This document shows, one piece after another, positions 31,760 to 42,864 of a stretch of DNA of 58,486 nt. A program made the translations under genes and the position numbers. The notes under the pieces are model-generated. The model was given only the letters and a program-made list of their open reading frames with translations. It ran no database searches and had not been told where the DNA came from. Source of the stretch: Chara braunii (Eukaryota; Streptophyta; Charophyceae; Charales; Characeae); assembly GCA_003427395.1 (NCBI GenBank), contig BFEA01000781.1, positions 247,812 to 306,297 of the forward strand. Direction: 5' to 3'. The stretch's first letter is position 1; the number at the start of each line of letters is the position of its first letter.

Positions 31760-32168
31760 TAAGTCAGTTTACAATACAGATTTTGCACTGTCATCACCCT
31801 TGTTGTCATATCTAGAGCTGAGGCACAGATGCGCCGGTCCAAGAGGGCCACATAATTTGCACTGTCAGCACGCTACTTTAAGTCGTGCCCTGCCAACTCC
31901 ACTGGAAGATCATGTAGTGCTAGCCCTTGAGCTTAGACACACACGTGATGACCCAAGACGGGGAGGAAGGAGGAGGAGAGGAGTACAAGGAATAGGAGGA
32001 GTAGGAGTAGGAATAGGAGGAGAGGAGGAGGATGAAGTCATGTCCTGCCAAATCCAGCCGGACCGGTTCTTCCACTGGCGGTCATCCAGTACGAGGCTTG
32101 TGAACAGTCCATAAGAGCCGTTTGGTCACCGCGGGTCAGGTCCTTGCCACTCCTTGGCCTGTACAACA
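31760..32168. other. no gene; GGA-rich stretch
   Basis: About 70 bp of GGA/GTA triplet-like sequence (31955-32030). No family motif seen. Confidence 0.4.
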
Positions 32169-33126
32169 CCCTGGGGTGAAGTCCCACCGCCGAAGTTGAG
32201 TTTTCTCAACGCTGAGCTTTCTATCACGGGTGGCATGGTGGGACGGAGCTCTGTCGTTGATGTATTGAGAATCTAAGGGTACCAAAATACAGGAGAATAA
32301 CCTATTAGATTTGGTCGTTTTGTACATTTTTTCGTTGACGTGAAATCCGTTTTGTCGTATGCTTTCAAATTGGCCCTTTCCGTCTGGGCAGGAAACCATT
32401 TTCCGTTGAGAAAACTACCCTACAGAGGGTAGGGTACATTTCTCAACGTATTTGCCTTTCATTTTTTTTTTATTTAAAGACACCATTACACCCTGAAAAG
32501 GAGGAGCTCTGACAGCTCTGTTTGGCTCTCTCGCATCAAACTCTCTTCCTTCCTTGGGCAATGAACGCATCTGGCCATCCATGTTGTCCCTGTCCATTTT
32601 ACGAATGGTGACCACCTGTCCCCTCACCACGGGAAGTTCCCTTTTCCACGGAGACATTCACTCCGACTGTGCCAGACATGTTTCATTTCTCCAAGTTACT
32701 TAATAAAAAATAAGGAGAAAAGCTGTTTCTAGCTAGGCTACCAGCTGGGCCACCCGGGTCCCGGGTGGCCAGCCCGTGCGAGGACAAAGGAGGGTCCCAG
32801 CAAACAAAAAAAAAAATCAAAAAAATCCGAAAAAAAACTATGTTATGCAGAAACATAAACTGAACAACTTTTGCCTCAGGGTCACATCGAAATTCTTTAC
32901 CAAATTTAAAATATAAAATAAAATATTAAAATAATTATTATTTTTTTTTAATTTTAAATCTTTTTGGCCCGGCCGGGCAAGTGACCCCGGGCCACTCTGG
33001 TAGCCTAGGTTTCTAGCGATTTTTTTCAGTTTTTTAATTTCTTGTTTCGAATTTATTAATGTCAAAATGGTGTCACACGTTAGGTTTTCTAAACTTAAAC
33101 TTGGGCGGTGGGACTTCACCCCTGGG
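32169..33126. mobile_element. TIR element, family E, with nested MITE
   Basis: The left end CCCTGGGGTGAAGTCCCACC is the reverse complement of the right end GGTGGGACTTCACCCCTGGG apart from at most one base. The interior has two further hairpins (GTTGAG-TTTT-CTCAAC at about 32196, and GTTGAGAAA...TTTCTCAAC at about 32405-32446) and a nested hAT-like MITE. No transposase. A clear target duplication was not found. Confidence 0.65.
32734..33009. mobile_element. hAT-like MITE, family C, copy 2
   Basis: TAGGCTACCAG at the left and CTGGTAGCCTAGG at the right. The exact 8-bp duplication TTTCTAGC lies on both sides (32726-32733 and 33010-33017), diagnostic of hAT-type insertion. The interior AACTATGTTATGCAG...GAACAACTTTTG matches 9289-9833. 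Confidence 0.8.
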
Positions 33127-33481
33127 CTTAAAAAACAAAACAAAAAAAAAAAAAGCTATTGTTTTTTTAATTTCATGGAATTGAAAACAATGAAATTTAC
33201 TCCTTTGGAAAATTGGGGTCATTTTATGGGTCTCAAATAATGTCCGCTGAACGCTGGTTGCTCTCTTTCTGTATCTCTATGCCTGTCTCCCTCTCCTTCA
33301 GCCTCTTTCTCTCTTTCTCTCCCTCTATGCCTGTCTCTCTCTTTCTCTCCCTCCATCCCTCTCTCTCTCCCGTCCTGGAGAAAGAGAGTGAGGGCAGATG
33401 GTATTTCCTCGCCATTCAAATAGCCCTAAAAAACCGAAGAAGATTTTGTGCAATTAAACCACCACAGTCCAGCAGCACTTT

Positions 33482-33587
33482 CCCGGGGCCAAGTCCCACT
33501 CACCTAAATTCTCGATTTCTGACCGCAGGTTTGGAAGATCAACGACCGGAAATCAAGGATCAGCGTAAGTGGGACTTGGCCCCAGGG
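33482..33587. mobile_element. ~106-bp TIR MITE related to family E
   Basis: GGGGCCAAGTCCCACT (33485-33500) is perfectly inverted at 33568-33583. The terminus resembles the GGGG-GAAGTCCCAC ends of the element at 32169-33126. Confidence 0.65.
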
Positions 33588-34008
33588 CTCTCCCAGCTAT
33601 TCTGCGAAAATGCGCCCGTCAACGCACCTCGTCTTTTGGGCATCGGCCTAGCAGGACTGCAAACGGACCAGATCTCCTAAAAGGGGGGTCTATCACCTTC
33701 CAAGGTCCACTGTACAGGACTTTGGGTCATACTCGGCCAGACGGATGAAGAAAGCAGTAATGACTGGTTGCCTAAACAGGATTCGGGATCACGCACTTGA
33801 GAAAAAGGAAGCGGGACCGGTTTTGCTGGGATTAAAAATCGAAATACGTCTGAGGGGTTTTCCGGACAGGATATTCGAAGAGCAGTTAAGCAAATTCTCG
33901 AAAAGTAAAGACGGGGTATGGGACCATTGGGTCCAGGTGCTCTGCACATGGGACGAGTGAACAACACACGGCAGGAGGAGAACTGCGGACGAACCAGGAG
34001 GCGCATGC
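33588..34008. other. no recognisable feature
   Basis: Short ORFs only, without family motifs. Confidence 0.4.
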
Positions 34009-34073
34009 GCCAGACAAATAACTGCCCCTTATTTTATTTTTTTTTGGAAACAAGCCAGACAAATAACTGCCCC
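34009..34073 (-). mobile_element. tail-only retro-insertion with 20-bp TSD
   Basis: GCCAGACAAATAACTGCCCC is present at 34009-34028 and, identically, at 34054-34073. The 25 bp between are T-rich; on the minus strand they read TTGTTTCC followed by an A-rich run. This fits a LINE-type insertion that copied only the last bases before the tail. Confidence 0.6.
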
Positions 34074-34365
34074 ATTTTGTCAAAATTGACATTTTTCTGT
34101 TGTTTGAACGAAATTGAAACTGAGTAATTGGACCGAAAACAGGTCCAACTTTTTGGCTCGTTGGGTCCGGTGTTTTTAAAACGGCCGACCCCCTGAATGT
34201 ATCTGGTCTCCAGCTAAGTCCGCATACATCCATGGGGTGTGGCGTTTTACGAATGCCAGACTCTCAGGAGCCAAAATTTTGGAGCTTTTTTCAGCCAAAT
34301 TTCTCGGTTTCAATTTTGCTCAAGAATTAAAAATCATTTTAAAATGTCCATTTTGACGAAATGGC
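34071..34365. mobile_element. foldback MITE, family D, copy 2
   Basis: CCATTTTGTCAAAATTGACA at the left is inverted at the right (TGTCCATTTTGACGAAATGG). Arms of ~110 bp continue through GAAATTGAAAC and CTTTTTGGCTC blocks. Same terminus as 23376-23730. Confidence 0.7.
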
Positions 34366-34718
34366 GGTCACATGAGCGGACGTGACAAAAGCAAAAACAG
34401 AAAATAAGGGGGGTCGTGCAAATGAGCATTAGCGCTGCACTAAGCAGCGTTAACGCTCCACACAGCAGTTGAGTAGGGCAGGGCGCAGGCCAGGGACACA
34501 CTTATTCAACATCGCCATGCCCACCCTGCCATGCCCACCCTGTCAGGTGCTGGGCCTATATGGCAGCCCGGGGGAAAGTATTAAGGTTTCCACCTCCTCC
34601 TTGAGTTGGGGGGGGGAGTGCCTTTGCACTCGGGGCATGGCAGCCATACACCGGCATACCTCACCTATTTCACCAATTACACCAATTTCGAAGAAACGAA
34701 CAGCTACACTGCAGAGAC

Positions 34719-34977
34719 AAGGTTGGCAGCAGCGTCAGCGGAAGCAGTGGGAGGGCTTGCAATGGTGGTGGGAGTGTTATCGACATTGCCAAGGAGACCA
34801 CATGATAGACTACATTTGACCGTAGTGGTGTTCCCATACTTTACCTCTGCTAGCTGACTCTCCAAGGTGGACTCATTGACTACATGAAGGTACATGAAGG
34901 TTGGCAGTAGCGTCAGCGGAAGCAGCGGCAGAGCTTGCTATGGCGGTGGGAGTGCTGTTCACACAGCCAAGGAGAGA
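34719..34977. repeat. diverged direct duplication, ~80 bp
   Basis: GGTTGGCAG.AGCGTCAGCGG...GGTGGGAGTG...GCCAAGGAGA appears at 34719-34798 and 34897-34977. Confidence 0.7.
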
Positions 34978-35454
34978 ACGTGCTTGGGATCTCTTCTATT
35001 ATCCTCTATACCTGGATCTCTTTCGTATATTAGATTCCTGCTGGCTTTGCTACCGGTATGCTGAAGATGCTCATTTACACGCATGTGGCCACTGTTTTGG
35101 ACCAGATTCCTCAAGATTAGCCTCATAGCTTTAGTTCACTCGGTGATTGCCTGAACTGCGATTCAAAGCTGCATCTTGGCCCAAAGTGCAATTATAACTC
35201 ATTTTTGTGACTCCCGTGTAGTTTCCGCTTGAGGTTCATAGGTTTCGCGTGTTTTCACTGCTACGGCAATATCTAATCGATTGAGGCGTGAGCAGATTAA
35301 ATTCGGTACCTAGCTACATATGTAGGTTAGATTCTTTGTCTTAGGCCAGCTGTTTCGGGCTGCATCCCCCTTGATAAGCGGTTCCGGTGTTGAAGGCTCC
35401 ATCTATTGGTGTGGAGCTGCACCTGCTGGAAATCGGGTCCAGTGCCCCTGTGTA

Positions 35455-35905
35455 GTACAAAAGGTAATGTAGCCTGTTATGTACATGCAGGAAAGGGGCA
35501 TTTTGCCCGTCAGCTGGGGTTATCTAGCTGCTAGCCTGCTACTGCCGTCTGTCTTGTCTGTTCGTGAATATTGTTTCTGTGATCATGTATCGTCATGCCA
35601 TTGTGGCATTGTGTAGAACAAGAGGTGTTGTATCGGATGTATCCTGTGATGTGTGCGCTGGAGAAGGGTTCTTTGCCCGTCCGCTGAGGGTAGCTAGCTG
35701 CTACTGCTGTCGGACCGTGTCGGTATTGTTTGTTGGTGACTACTGTTTCTCTGAAGAGTCTGAACCTGTGTAGTCATGCCATTGTCTGATTGGGGCATAA
35801 AATCCCTTGTCAGTGTAGGTTCCGTAGGCTGTTAATAGCTGTCGTCAACCGGTTTCTGTATTCTGTTTGTGGTCATTGTTTCTGTGTTCTTGTGTAGTTG
35901 TGCCA
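35455..35905. repeat. degenerate tandem repeat, ~150-bp units
   Basis: Three imperfect units share TTTGCCCGTC.GCTG, CTAGCTGCTA and ATTGTTTCTGTG followed by GTCATGCCATTGT. A LINE stem-loop in reverse (35425-35448) lies just before it. Confidence 0.6.
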
Positions 35906-36040
35906 ATGTCTGGCTGCCGCATCACCTCCCGCCTTTCATCGCTCTCCCGACCGAACACTTGGTGTTGGCCCTCGCATCTGTCACTGCGCATCCTTTGCTG
36001 TCCCGTTTGGGGAGATCCATGCTTGGCCGGCATACAGAAG

Positions 36041-36212
36041 TAGGGTTTAAGGGTCGGGGAGAGGCAGTGGAAGGACGGACAGCACGGGTTCAGGGTGGGA
36101 AGGGTAGGAAGGGAGGGTGAGGGCCGGAGAACTACGGTTTGATTAGGGTTTAAGGTAGGGCTTAAGGGTCAGGGAGAGGCAATAGGAGGAGGGACAGCAT
36201 GGGTTCAGGGAG
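36041..36212. repeat. tandem duplication, ~60-bp G-rich unit
   Basis: TAGGGTTTAAGGGTC..GGAGAGGCA and GACAGCACGGGTTCAGGG recur 113 bp downstream with a few changes. Confidence 0.7.
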
Positions 36213-37265
36213 GGGGGGGGGGCGAGTGAAGGGCAGGGGGGTCGGACGGGGTTGCTGCATCAATTCCGGAGCGAGCACGAAGTTCGTGGGGCGGAAGGGG
36301 ACAGTGAAGTGTTTGCGGGGCAGTCTTTCCCATCATCCCTCTGAGTTGAGCCAGAGTTTCCAATGTAGGTTGTTTTGCCGGTCTAGCTCACCGAGCCTCA
36401 ATTCCTTGTCAACCCACATGGGGCAAATGTTCACTGATATCTCCGTCTTCTTTACCGCATCGGGTTCCTTTTTCAGCATTTGCTGAAGTTTCTTCCAGGC
36501 TGCCTGGGTGTTAGTGGTTATTGTTTCTAGTACTTTCTACTATCGATGCTCTCACCTGCATGAAGCCGTATGTGTGTTGATTGCGTTCGCACGGCCGCAC
36601 GGCCATCAGGACAGTTTGTCTCGTGTTTTCGAATAGATTCACCATGATGACTGACCACAGGCCTGAATGTGGTGATATGTCTACCAACAGGATAGCTTTA
36701 AGTTCCCATGGCAGGTGAATGCCTATCAGGTAGTGCCATGCCTTGTCCAACCATCTCTAACGTTGGGCTAACATCGACCAGCCTAAAAGGCAGTGCTTGA
36801 GGGTGCCTCTATTTTTAGGCGGCGATGTACTGCAATAAGTGCACAGCGGGGACAACATGCCTCTCTCTTCCAAGTTTGTTCTAGATGTTAGGAAGTTGGG
36901 TGTGGGCAAACTTTTGCGGATGATCTGCCACTGCATGGCCCTGAGGCTTGCAGGTTTGATGTGGGACTACGAGGACCACTTGAAGGAGCTGAAGTCCTTG
37001 TGGTTGAGCAGGGCATCCCTCTCCCCATCTTCTGCAGATTGAGTCCATGGAGAGAGCGGGCCTTCTTGCCGCCCTATGCCCACCTTTTACTGTGGATTGC
37101 ATCTAACGTGACCCCTTCAAGTCCCGCTCCCATTCCATAGGGTCAAAGGGCAGTTGACAGAGGGGGGTGGACGGTTCATATATATATATTTGTTCATTCT
37201 CACCCTTGAGGACCCTGATTCTTGCGAGGTTTGATCGGGGTTGATGGCAGTCCAGTTCCCATGGA

Positions 37266-37664
37266 TCAAGAGAGGTCTCTACACAAGCGGAACTCCCGCT
37301 TTTGAGCGCTAAGAGGTTGATTGTGTGTGCTAATGCCTAAAAACTTATGTGGTTGGCTCTGAAGAGGACAGTGAGGGCATCCGCTAAGAGAGAGGTCACG
37401 GGGATAAGGTGAGCCTGGATTCACGATACGTGTGTTCTCTGTAGGGCAGGGTGGGAACGAATCATCAAGGCCAGCGCTTCCATGACCAGTAAAAAACAGC
37501 ATAGGGGCGATCGGGTCACCTTGCCTTACCGAACCCTGGAGACAGATCGGGGTACCGTGGCTAGATGATCGTTCATCATCACATTCATAGTAGCTGTTCT
37601 GTGAAATACGTTCACCCAATGGCATATGTGAAAGTGAGGTCCGAAGTTGATTTTGGTAAGGCAT
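37266..37664 (-). pseudogene. LINE RT fragment with motif B
   Basis: 132 open codons. LQGSVRQGDPIAPMLF is the clear RT block, and HKFLGISTHNQPLS fits the post-palm GIS motif. The motif C ADD region is lost or out of frame. Confidence 0.65.
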
Positions 37665-37896
37665 AAGCTGAGGTCGGCATGGTCGTATGCCTTCCCGACG
37701 TCGATAAACAGAATTGCCGCCTCCAGCTATCGTTGCTTTGCATATCTAATGGTCCCATTAACCAGAAGGATGCTGTCTTGAATGTTCCGGTGTGGCGTGA
37801 AGCCTGATTAATCCGGGTATATTAGATGTGATAGGTGGGGTAGCAGTCTGTCTTCCCATACTTTGACAACAATTTTGTAAGGGACCGGGAGAAAGG

Positions 37897-38266
37897 TTTT
37901 TTTTTTTTTTTTTTAAACACCCTCTGCGACAAGGGTGGCTCCAGTCTATTGGTGGGGAGCATCACCTGCTGGAAAGCGGGTCCAGCATCCCCATTGAATC
38001 AAAAAGAGTCATTATACATTAATGAAAGGGAGCAGTGACGCCTCTTCAGTCCTTACTAGACCGCCAGATCAATCTAAAATAGCAAGCTACCCTGCCCATT
38101 AGAAAAAGCGTAAACAATTGACAATCATTTCANTTACTAGACCGCCAGATCAATCTAAAATAGCAAGCTACCCTGCCCATTAGAAAAAGCGTAAACAATT
38201 GACAATCATTTCACACTTCCCCCCCAAACCACTGCAAATCAACTATAGAAAGTTGTGAAGGAGGAA
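37897..38266 (-). mobile_element. LINE 3' fragment nested in LINE RT
   Basis: It contains the stem-loop GCTGGA-CCCGCTT-TCCAGC (37968-37992, read on the minus strand) and LINE 3'-end sequence. A T run at its left edge is the reverse of a poly(A) tail. GGAGAAAGG and GGAGGAAAGG at the two borders may be the target duplication. Confidence 0.55.
38053..38213. other. exact 80-bp duplication around a single N (assembly seam)
   Basis: 38053-38132 and 38134-38213 are identical, with one N between. This is the signature of two contig ends that overlap but were not merged, not of biology. Confidence 0.85.
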
Positions 38267-39020
38267 AGGGATCTGCAAAACAATTTGGAGATCTAAGGTT
38301 GGGCTATAGTTCCGGATCTCTTCCTTATCCCCTTTCTTGTACAGAAGAAGTGTGATGACTCCTTGACCATCATTCATCCGAATGTATCCTCACGGTAGAC
38401 CGCAGTCACATACTTCAAGTTTACAAAGTCCGTCTCGAACATGTCCTAGAAATGGAGCCAGAACTCTTTTGGGAAGGAATCCAAACCCAGTGTTTTTTCA
38501 TCGTCCATGTCCTCGAGGGCTCAGACCAGCTCCCCACCCGTGAGTAGAGCGTCAATAAATTCCTTCTGCTGCGTAGTCAGTAGTGATGGGAGTGCATCCT
38601 TTAGTGAGTCCCTGGCTTGCTGAAGGACATGAGGTGGTCTACGCGGGGACTTGGAAGTGAGGAGTTTTTTGTAATAGAGGAACGCATACTCACCTATCTT
38701 AAAGGCATTAGAGGCTGCAGGTTGGTCGAACTCGAAGGGTTGCCTCAGCGAGAATGCTGTGCTCTATCTGTATTTGGCCCTTGCTTTTCTAAAGAACGCT
38801 TTAGTCATCATCCCTTCTGAGGCATCCTTCCTGATCTGTGCCTGGACCCTCCAGTTTTGTGCGGGTTTTCTTGATAATCGTGCAGCTGGTCCCTCACTTT
38901 CTCCAGCAGGGTTGCCCCTAACTTGTTGATCCCAGTCCTCTAGTTGGCCTAGTAGGCATTCCACGGCTTCTGTGAGACTGTGTGGTCTCTTGCAAGTTTT
39001 ATGAAAACAAGCGGGTGAAG

Positions 39021-40440
39021 AAATATTCCATAAAATCTTCAGACACAGGCTAAATGAGCTGTTCGCCACAAGATATTTGTATGTATGATGGGACACCGAC
39101 CCCACTTGTTAGTGGGTCCTGCTCCCCACCAGTACACGAAGAGCGCAATCCTAAAACAGCTGCCCTCCCCCCTCCCCACTCCCCCCCCCCCCCCCCCCCC
39201 AGTGACTGAAAAGGAAAAAAGTGCAAGGAACACACAACATGCGCCTAAAGACAGGGGGGGAAAAAGAAGAAGAAGAAGAGGAAGAAGAAGACAGGGGCTG
39301 CACCATTTTTTTATTTTTTTACTTTTTTTTTGGGCTGCACCAAATTCACGGCTTGTCCACTCAAAGATCCTTTTTTTTTTCTCAAAAGGTCTTCTTCCCT
39401 TGGAGGGAGGTTCCACTAGCGGCTAAGCCATGTATATAGATGACAAGTGTGGGACAGCTGGGGGACGGGTGGGTGGCCGTGGGAAATAGGGAAAATAGAA
39501 ACGAAAAACCGTTTCATGACCAAAAAAAAACTGAAGAGAAAAACGATGAGAAAGAAACGGAAGTGCTCTTTCAAAGCTGTGGTGCACCGTTGCTCTGACA
39601 GAAATTCCAGTCTGGCAGAAATTCTTTTTTTTGTGTTTTTTTTTAAAGGCTAATTCTGTAAGCCCAACCAATTCATTACCTGTCAAATCTGGACAGGACA
39701 GCCTTTCAGGCCTTTTTTTTATTGTCATTATAGTATTACGGGGAGCCCCGTAGCAGCCACATCCGTGCTCAAGAGCATTCTCGTCTGGCAGAAATTCTCG
39801 TCTGGCAAAGGAAGGCAAGAGTAACTCCATGCAGCATTTTCTGTAGGTGAGGGGATCTTCCCCGCCCTCCCAAAGGATTATCACGTCGACATTAAGGCAC
39901 GAAAAAAAAGAGGTCAAATTAAGGCACGTTCCGGATCACCACCACGGCAGTCAGAAGAAACGAACACCTTACCCCTCCAATGATCAGAGCCAAGGTTAAA
40001 TTCAATATTAAACAGGCCATTGCCACGGATTGGACACATAAAGTGGTCAGCAAAGGGTACAGAACCAAACCGATGAACAAGTTTTGTTCACATTGGACAA
40101 GGTTCTCGGGTTTGGCGAGCATTACTGTGGGTACTAGTGGGTTGCCAGAATTGACATTTACGTCCTTCTTCTTGTAAACGTGTAGCGAGACTCAGTTCAA
40201 TTCATTCTGTGCACAGTTCCTGGGTTTGCTGTGCACTGCCGGGGTTGGAGTTCCCTCTTAATTGCGAAATGTGACATTGGGTGGATTGCGCTGTGTATAA
40301 TTAGGGATGCTGCTGCTCCCGATAGGGTCATAGAAAGTGTTGCCTACGTAGTTTGTTTACTAGGCTGTTTACTTTGATTTGCTTTGTTGGATCTGTTTGC
40401 CTTGCAGGCAGTAGGTTTATGGAAGGTTAGCATTTTGCTG
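39021..40440. other. no gene recognised; low-complexity tracts
   Basis: Includes a 20-bp C run (about 39181-39200), a GAA-rich stretch (39260-39292) and T-rich stretches. The longer ORFs here (39423-39917 minus, 39039-39416 minus) are compositionally odd and have no family motif. Confidence 0.45.
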
Positions 40441-40449
40441 CTTTTAGCT

Positions 40450-40620
40450 CTGTTTACGGAGCTGGTTGAATGGTTGCGTTTCGTTCTGTTTCTGCAGCCT
40501 GGATTTGCACCTGGCCAGAGTAGCAGGGAGCAAGCTTGAGGCTGTTAATGCTTTGTGTGGGACGCCGGGCCCGTTTCCCGGCATTATTGAAAAGAGAAAA
40601 AAAACAAAAGTTTTGACACC

Positions 40621-40646
<26 letters not shown>
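40450..40646 (+). mobile_element. truncated LINE/SINE 3' tail with poly(A)
   Basis: Holds GCCGGG-CCCGTTT-CCCGGC (40559-40583) and ends in a 27-bp A run. The stem differs from the common GCTGGA form on both sides, keeping pairing. Confidence 0.55.
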
Positions 40647-40652
<6 letters not shown>

Positions 40653-41458
40653 CGGCACCCTTCCTTTTTTTTTCAAGCATGTAATTTGCGAAAAAGCGAA
40701 AACAAGTCACCGCCGATTTCCGACCGAATCAACGGTGTCTACAGTCACACACCGTATACTCGAACTCTAATCCAAATACATGTCAATGTGATTGGCTAGT
40801 GGAAACTCCCTCCTCTGTACTTCTGCGTGGAGCGCCGTGCCACTAGCCAGGGCAAAAAAAAGAAGAAAAAAAGAAAAACAGAAAAAAAGAAAAAAAGAAA
40901 AAAGAAAAAAAAGAATGGGACTGTAGTCACTGTACGCGTGACGCCCCCCAACAAATAAAAAAAAGCCTTCGAAAAATACTAAAATCATAGTAAAATGAGA
41001 AAAGAACGTGGAAAACAGAAGCACCTAAGGGGGTGGGGGGAAGAAAGCACCACAGTTATATTTTTGCACGTAATAGAGCCTAGGATGTCTGTGCTTTTGG
41101 ACCTTCGGGGTTCATAATAGGCTGAGCCTCCTGCTAACATCCTCGCAAGGCTCCGCTTTCTAGGCAGACCATTCATCTGACGCAGCAAGCTCTTTCGTAA
41201 ATGGCCAATACCAACTTCTTTTTCAGTTTTTCATTTGAAAGGGGACTGGTATCTGTTGTGAGCTCTGCTGCCTGTAGAAAACAGTCGCGACATGACAGGA
41301 ACCCAAAATGGCCAACAAATTCAGAGAACTTGAACGACCAATGATATTGATGGTTTTTTTTTGTGTTTTTTTTCGCATTCACTTTCTGAGTAAAGCTGCA
41401 AAAAACAGAATATAAAAAAGAGAAAACTAGGGCGCGGTCATGGTTTGAGTATCTAAAT
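40647..41458. other. no gene recognised; A/G-rich tract
   Basis: AAAGA-type tract at 40855-40915. Nothing else I can support. Confidence 0.4.
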
Positions 41459-41790
41459 GCATTTCAAACATGGTAACCGCCCGGACGTCCGGATCGGGTT
41501 CCAGACAGTCCGGTGTCCGGTGTCTGGACAATATGTCTGGATTGAGGCCTCTGGGGCAAAAATCAAAAAAAAAATTGGGGCGGCCCAGGACGTTTATCGG
41601 GTCCTGGCCGCCCCTAGAAAAATAATGGGTTGATTTTTCAATGTCGTTTCACCCCACCGGACAGGGCCTAGAGGTCCAGACACAAGACACTGCAGGTTTT
41701 TGGGGTGGCGGGTTTCGCACAGGCCCGAGCAATTTCAAAGCGACCGTTTCGACGTGGAGCCAGCTGCTGCTGCCCGTTGTGTGTGTGTGT

Positions 41791-41792
<2 letters not shown>

Positions 41793-41842
<50 letters not shown>
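41793..41842. repeat. (GA)n microsatellite at gap edge
   Basis: GA run directly abutting the N block. Confidence 0.95.
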
Positions 41843-42102
41843 NNNNNNNNNNNNNNNNNNNNNNNNNNNNNNNNNNNNNNNNNNNNNNNNNNNNNNNNNN
41901 NNNNNNNNNNNNNNNNNNNNNNNNNNNNNNNNNNNNNNNNNNNNNNNNNNNNNNNNNNNNNNNNNNNNNNNNNNNNNNNNNNNNNNNNNNNNNNNNNNNN
42001 NNNNNNNNNNNNNNNNNNNNNNNNNNNNNNNNNNNNNNNNNNNNNNNNNNNNNNNNNNNNNNNNNNNNNNNNNNNNNNNNNNNNNNNNNNNNNNNNNNNN
42101 NN
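41843..42102. other. assembly gap, 260 N
   Basis: Run of N. ORFs spanning it are artefacts. Confidence 0.99.
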
Positions 42103-42864
42103 TTTTTTGTCCGGACATTGTTTGCACCCCGGGGACCGGTCCGGACTGTCCGGTGTCCGGTTATGTCCGGTGTCCGGTGATGTCCGGATCACCGGACAGT
42201 CCGGACCGGTCCAGACACAGGTCCGGAAGACAGTCCGGAAGTGTCCGGTGTCCGGGTCCGCGGTTACCATGATTTCAAACTGCAGTTTTAATTCCAGTGC
42301 GGTGCGGAGTTTACTACACAGCCTAAACTCCGCACGGAGTTTGGAACTGCAGTTCAGTCAGGCAGGTGGCCGGTTTTTTTTTTTTTTTTTTTCTGGCCGC
42401 ATGCCGTGCCGTGGCTTAAAAAAAGAAAAAGAAAAGAAAAAAGCCCCATGGTCGGGCCATGGGCGAGATATCTTGGTCACACCCCAGATTGGCCACAGAC
42501 GAGATTTTGTTGGTGGTGGGGGGGGGGGGGGGAGGGGGGGAAAGAGAAATGGCCACCTGACTGACTGAACTGCAGTTCCAAACTCCGCGGTGCAACTTTT
42601 CTGCAAAGCGGAGCTTCTTCCGACTGCATAGTAAACTTCCGACGGAACTGGAATTAAAAAACGCAGTTCGAAATGCATATTGAAACTGCTTTCGTGACTG
42701 TGCCCTAGTTAGCCCTACAAAAAATGATGGGACACAGGATGCCTGCTGATTGACAGTTGTCGCTCGTTGCACGGGTGACAAAATCCTTTTTTCTTTTCTT
42801 CGTTCGCCAGGTGTGCTGGAGGTGCTGGTAAGAGCATGCACCACTAGCATCCCTTGGAACGACT

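Larger units (their letters stand above)
36480..39020 (-). mobile_element. decayed 5'-truncated LINE (minus strand), second subfamily
   Basis: Reading leftward: linker (38764-39000, LTEAVECLLGQLEDWDQQ), RT start (about 38460-38590, DDEKTLGLDSFPKEFW), RT motif B (37510-37560, SVRQGDPIAPMLF) and zf-RVT (36780-37100, LRAMQWQIIRKSLP, then CTYC). Frames are broken many times. The RT is interrupted at 37897-38266 by another insertion. It is less similar to the other LINEs, so a separate subfamily is likely. Confidence 0.7.
41469..42271. mobile_element. hAT-like element with CCGGAC subterminal repeats
   Basis: CATGGTAACCGC at the left and GCGGTTACCATG at the right are exact inverted termini. The 8-bp duplication ATTTCAAA flanks both ends (41461-41468 and 42272-42279), the size made by hAT transposases. 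Both ends are packed with GTCCGG/CCGGAC units, possibly transposase binding sites. The centre is a GA microsatellite and an assembly gap, so any coding content is hidden. Confidence 0.8.
41459..42675. mobile_element. foldback element, family F, with nested hAT-like element
   Basis: The left end GCATTTCAAA + CTGCAGTTTTAATTCCAG (split by the nested insertion) is inverted at the right end (CTGGAATTAAAAAACGCAG then TTCGAAATGC). Inner arms pair through AGTTTGGAACTGCAGTTCAG and its complement (42338-42357 with 42567-42586). The centre has a T run, an A/G run and a G run. Confidence 0.65.

Noticed and set aside
36120-36180. Telomere-like TTTAGGG sequence
   Set aside because: Only isolated, imperfect units within a G-rich duplication; not a telomeric array.
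39039-39917. Possible host protein-coding ORFs
   Set aside because: Runs of Gly, Lys and Phe from homopolymer tracts; no family resemblance.
41668-42568. Long ORFs across the GA repeat and N block
   Set aside because: They are open only because N codons and dinucleotide repeats contain no stops; no protein evidence.
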